Positions 21,426 through 22,498 of a stretch of DNA of 22,498 nt are shown piece after piece; position 1 is the stretch's first letter; the number at the start of each line of letters is the position of its first letter. Source of the stretch: Ruminococcaceae bacterium UBA794 (GTDB lineage: Bacteria; Bacillota; Clostridia; Oscillospirales; Ruminococcaceae); contig DBIU01000001.1 in NCBI GenBank assembly GCA_002304735.1, forward strand, positions 1-22,498, in the 5' to 3' direction. The notes beneath the pieces were generated by a model. It was not told the DNA's origin. It saw only the letters and a program-made list of their open reading frames with translations, and did not search any database. Made by a program: the position numbers and the translations under genes.

Positions 21426-22346
21426 CTAAATTCCCCGAACGACTCTGACAAGCGCTTGATAGGCTGCGGCGCGTTCCTCCTCGGAGAGCTTTCCGCCTGT
21501 TCTGCTGCGAAATCTCGCGGAAATGTTCAGCGAACGCGCGTAAATTTGGCTGTCCCGAGTAATTTTAATCGAATAAGCCTCGCAGGTTTTGTCCTCGTTA
21601 TCGAACGTGTAATTAAGGAAAACGCGGTTGGTTTGCCCGCTTTTGAGGAGCAGGCTTACGGTCTGTTTTTCATCAAAGCTCCGCGTCAATTTCCCGTTAT
21701 CGAGATAACGTGCGCCCGAAAGCGCCGCAGTTTTTCCGTCGTCGGCTGAGGTCATTCCCCTGCCGTTTTCGATTTCGGAGAACATCGGGATAAGCGAGGG
21801 ACGCTCCGCGGCGGAATTAGCGAAAATATCGAGCAGCGTCGTTTTCGGGGAAACGCCGAGTTCAAACGCGTTTTCAATCATCGAAAGCGGCTTTTCCGCC
21901 GAAGTAATGCCCTCCGTAAACTGCAAATCCGTGAGAAATTCGGCGTTTTCGGCGCAGCATACGGGCATATTGAGGCTGCATTTCAAGTCGTAATACAGCG
22001 TGTTAAGCGCGTCCGAGGCGCTTTTTTCGGAGAAGCCGCCGCCGAGAACAAGCAGCTTTGTTTCGCTCATATAAATCTTTTTGCCGTCGATAAGAGAAAT
22101 GTTGTCGATAGCGCCGGCAAGCGTTTTTCCCGTGCCGACGACTTTAATTACGTTTTCCTGCGAAGCGTCGATTGTATCCCCGCCCGCGCCGCCGCTTGAA
22201 AAAAGCAGCGCGGAAACGCGGTATTCTCCATCGAAATCAACCGCGCAAGCCCCCATAATCGCGCGGTTTCCGAGGTCCGTGGGGTCGGCGCAGCCCGAGA
22301 AAATCACGGCGGCGAACACTGCCGCGCAAAGCAAAATTTTCCTCAT
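21426..22346 (-). CDS. Ger(x)C-family spore germination lipoprotein, short form
   Basis: A 306-residue lipoprotein with signal peptide and lipobox FSGC (Cys19). The GTGKTLAGAIDNISLIDGKKIYMSETKLLVLGGG stretch is the typical Ger(x)C N-domain signature, listed here in two parts around residues 71-90 and 91-104. LSGARYLDNGKL matches the start of the second domain. Ger(x)C proteins are the C subunits of nutrient germinant receptors on the spore inner membrane and are usually 370-400 residues. This one stops after LSEEERAAAYQALVRVVRGI, so the last domain is cut short by roughly 60-90 residues, with a hairpin right after the stop. Partner A and B subunit genes would lie beyond the window edge. It may be functional in short form or a decayed copy. 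Confidence 0.78.
   Translation of the reverse strand: MRKILLCAAVFAAVIFSGCADPTDLGNRAIMGACAVDFDGEYRVSALLFSSGGAGGDTIDASQENVIKVVGTGKTLAGAIDNISLIDGKKIYMSETKLLVLGGGFSEKSASDALNTLYYDLKCSLNMPVCCAENAEFLTDLQFTEGITSAEKPLSMIENAFELGVSPKTTLLDIFANSAAERPSLIPMFSEIENGRGMTSADDGKTAALSGARYLDNGKLTRSFDEKQTVSLLLKSGQTNRVFLNYTFDNEDKTCEAYSIKITRDSQIYARSLNISARFRSRTGGKLSEEERAAAYQALVRVVRGI
22241..22262. repeat. 22-bp repeat, internal copy (inside gerC)
   Basis: This segment encodes AIMGACA in gerC and is identical to 22477-22498, the last 22 bases of the window. Confidence 0.9.
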
Positions 22347-22361
22347 TTATAAGTCCTTTCA
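22331..22361. repeat. 31-bp imperfect repeat, gerC start copy
   Basis: The segment covers the ribosome site and first codons of gerC. It matches 22433-22463 at 25 of 31 positions by eye. Confidence 0.75.
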
Positions 22362-22448
22362 GCCTGCGGCGCGGCTTTCTTTTCGCTGAATACGGGCGCG
22401 GTTAACCGTCATAATTACGCTCCACGCGGAAAGCAAAATTTTTCTCAT
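22359..22448 (-). pseudogene. 29-codon ORF with a gerC-like start (MRKILL)
   Basis: A 29-codon frame starts MRKILLSAWSVIM, sharing its first six residues and upstream GAAAGG site with gerC, then turns into a basic, non-hydrophobic sequence with no lipobox. It stops inside the gerC ribosome-site region. It looks like a decayed duplicate of a lipoprotein gene start, but a translated small ORF that couples to gerC is possible. Confidence 0.4.
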
Positions 22449-22463
22449 ATTTGAAGCCTTTCA
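22433..22463. repeat. 31-bp imperfect repeat, upstream copy
   Basis: This is the partner of 22331-22361, about 102 bp away, covering the start of the 29-codon ORF. Confidence 0.75.
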
Positions 22464-22498
22464 TCGTTAAATTCACCCGCGCAAGCCCCCATAATCGC
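22445..22498 (-). CDS. 3' end of an upstream frame, cut by the window edge
   Basis: A 17-codon open end (AIMGACAGEFNDERLQI) reads in from the window edge and stops with an ATGA overlap on the 29-codon ORF. Its first seven residues are the same as an internal part of gerC. It could be the tail of a second gerC-like gene or a remnant; the visible length is too short to identify it. Confidence 0.3.
   Translation of the reverse strand, partial: AIMGACAGEFNDERLQI
22477..22498. repeat. 22-bp repeat, window-edge copy
   Basis: Identical to 22241-22262 and running to the last base. It may extend further beyond the window. Confidence 0.9.

Overview
The window looks like chromosome from an anaerobic, probably spore-forming member of the Clostridia, with an Oscillospiraceae/Ruminococcus flavour. 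The supporting signs are a rubrerythrin-rubredoxin pair, a Ger(x)C germination lipoprotein, a YtfJ/GerW-type protein, a T-box riboswitch, GGAGG ribosome sites and perfect -35/-10 promoters with 17-bp spacers. No phage, transposon, CRISPR array, tRNA or rRNA is visible. This placement is inferred from gene content only.

Layout. (1) 1-480, plus: the 3' end of a rubrerythrin/NADH-peroxidase-type gene and a small rubredoxin, an oxidative-stress pair closed by a terminator. (2) 525-1349, minus: two paralogous zinc-ribbon membrane proteins from one promoter. (3) 1467-4856, minus: a CUT1-type sugar ABC importer (binding lipoprotein and two permeases, no ATPase), with a large nested hairpin between the binding-protein and permease genes and about 500 bp of AT-rich regulatory DNA upstream. 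(4) 5363-8538, minus: a three-gene biotin-dependent carboxyltransferase operon (PccB/MmdA-like subunit, biotin carrier, OadA/5S-like subunit), which has the subunit set of a soluble transcarboxylase. (5) 8748-14259, minus: a long housekeeping and sporulation run in the order M50 protease, scpA, scpB, DUF2953 protein, ytfJ, D,D-carboxypeptidase, rluB and a small GNAT-like protein. (6) 14421-15982, plus, divergent from (5): ruvX and a DAHP synthase gene, each with its own promoter. (7) 15990-18467, plus: a promoter, a tyrosine-type T-box leader, two tandem paralogous four-helix membrane proteins, then tyrS, whose start overlaps the second membrane gene. (8) 18488-21265, minus: a 925-residue protein of no family I recognise. 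(9) 21426-22498, minus: a short Ger(x)C lipoprotein gene, preceded by repeated and degenerate sequence at the window edge.

The most unusual features are the T-box that appears to place two unknown membrane proteins under tRNA-Tyr charging control together with tyrS, the orphan 925-residue protein, the transcarboxylase-like operon with no membrane decarboxylase subunit, and the repeat structure around gerC, which reaches the last base of the window.
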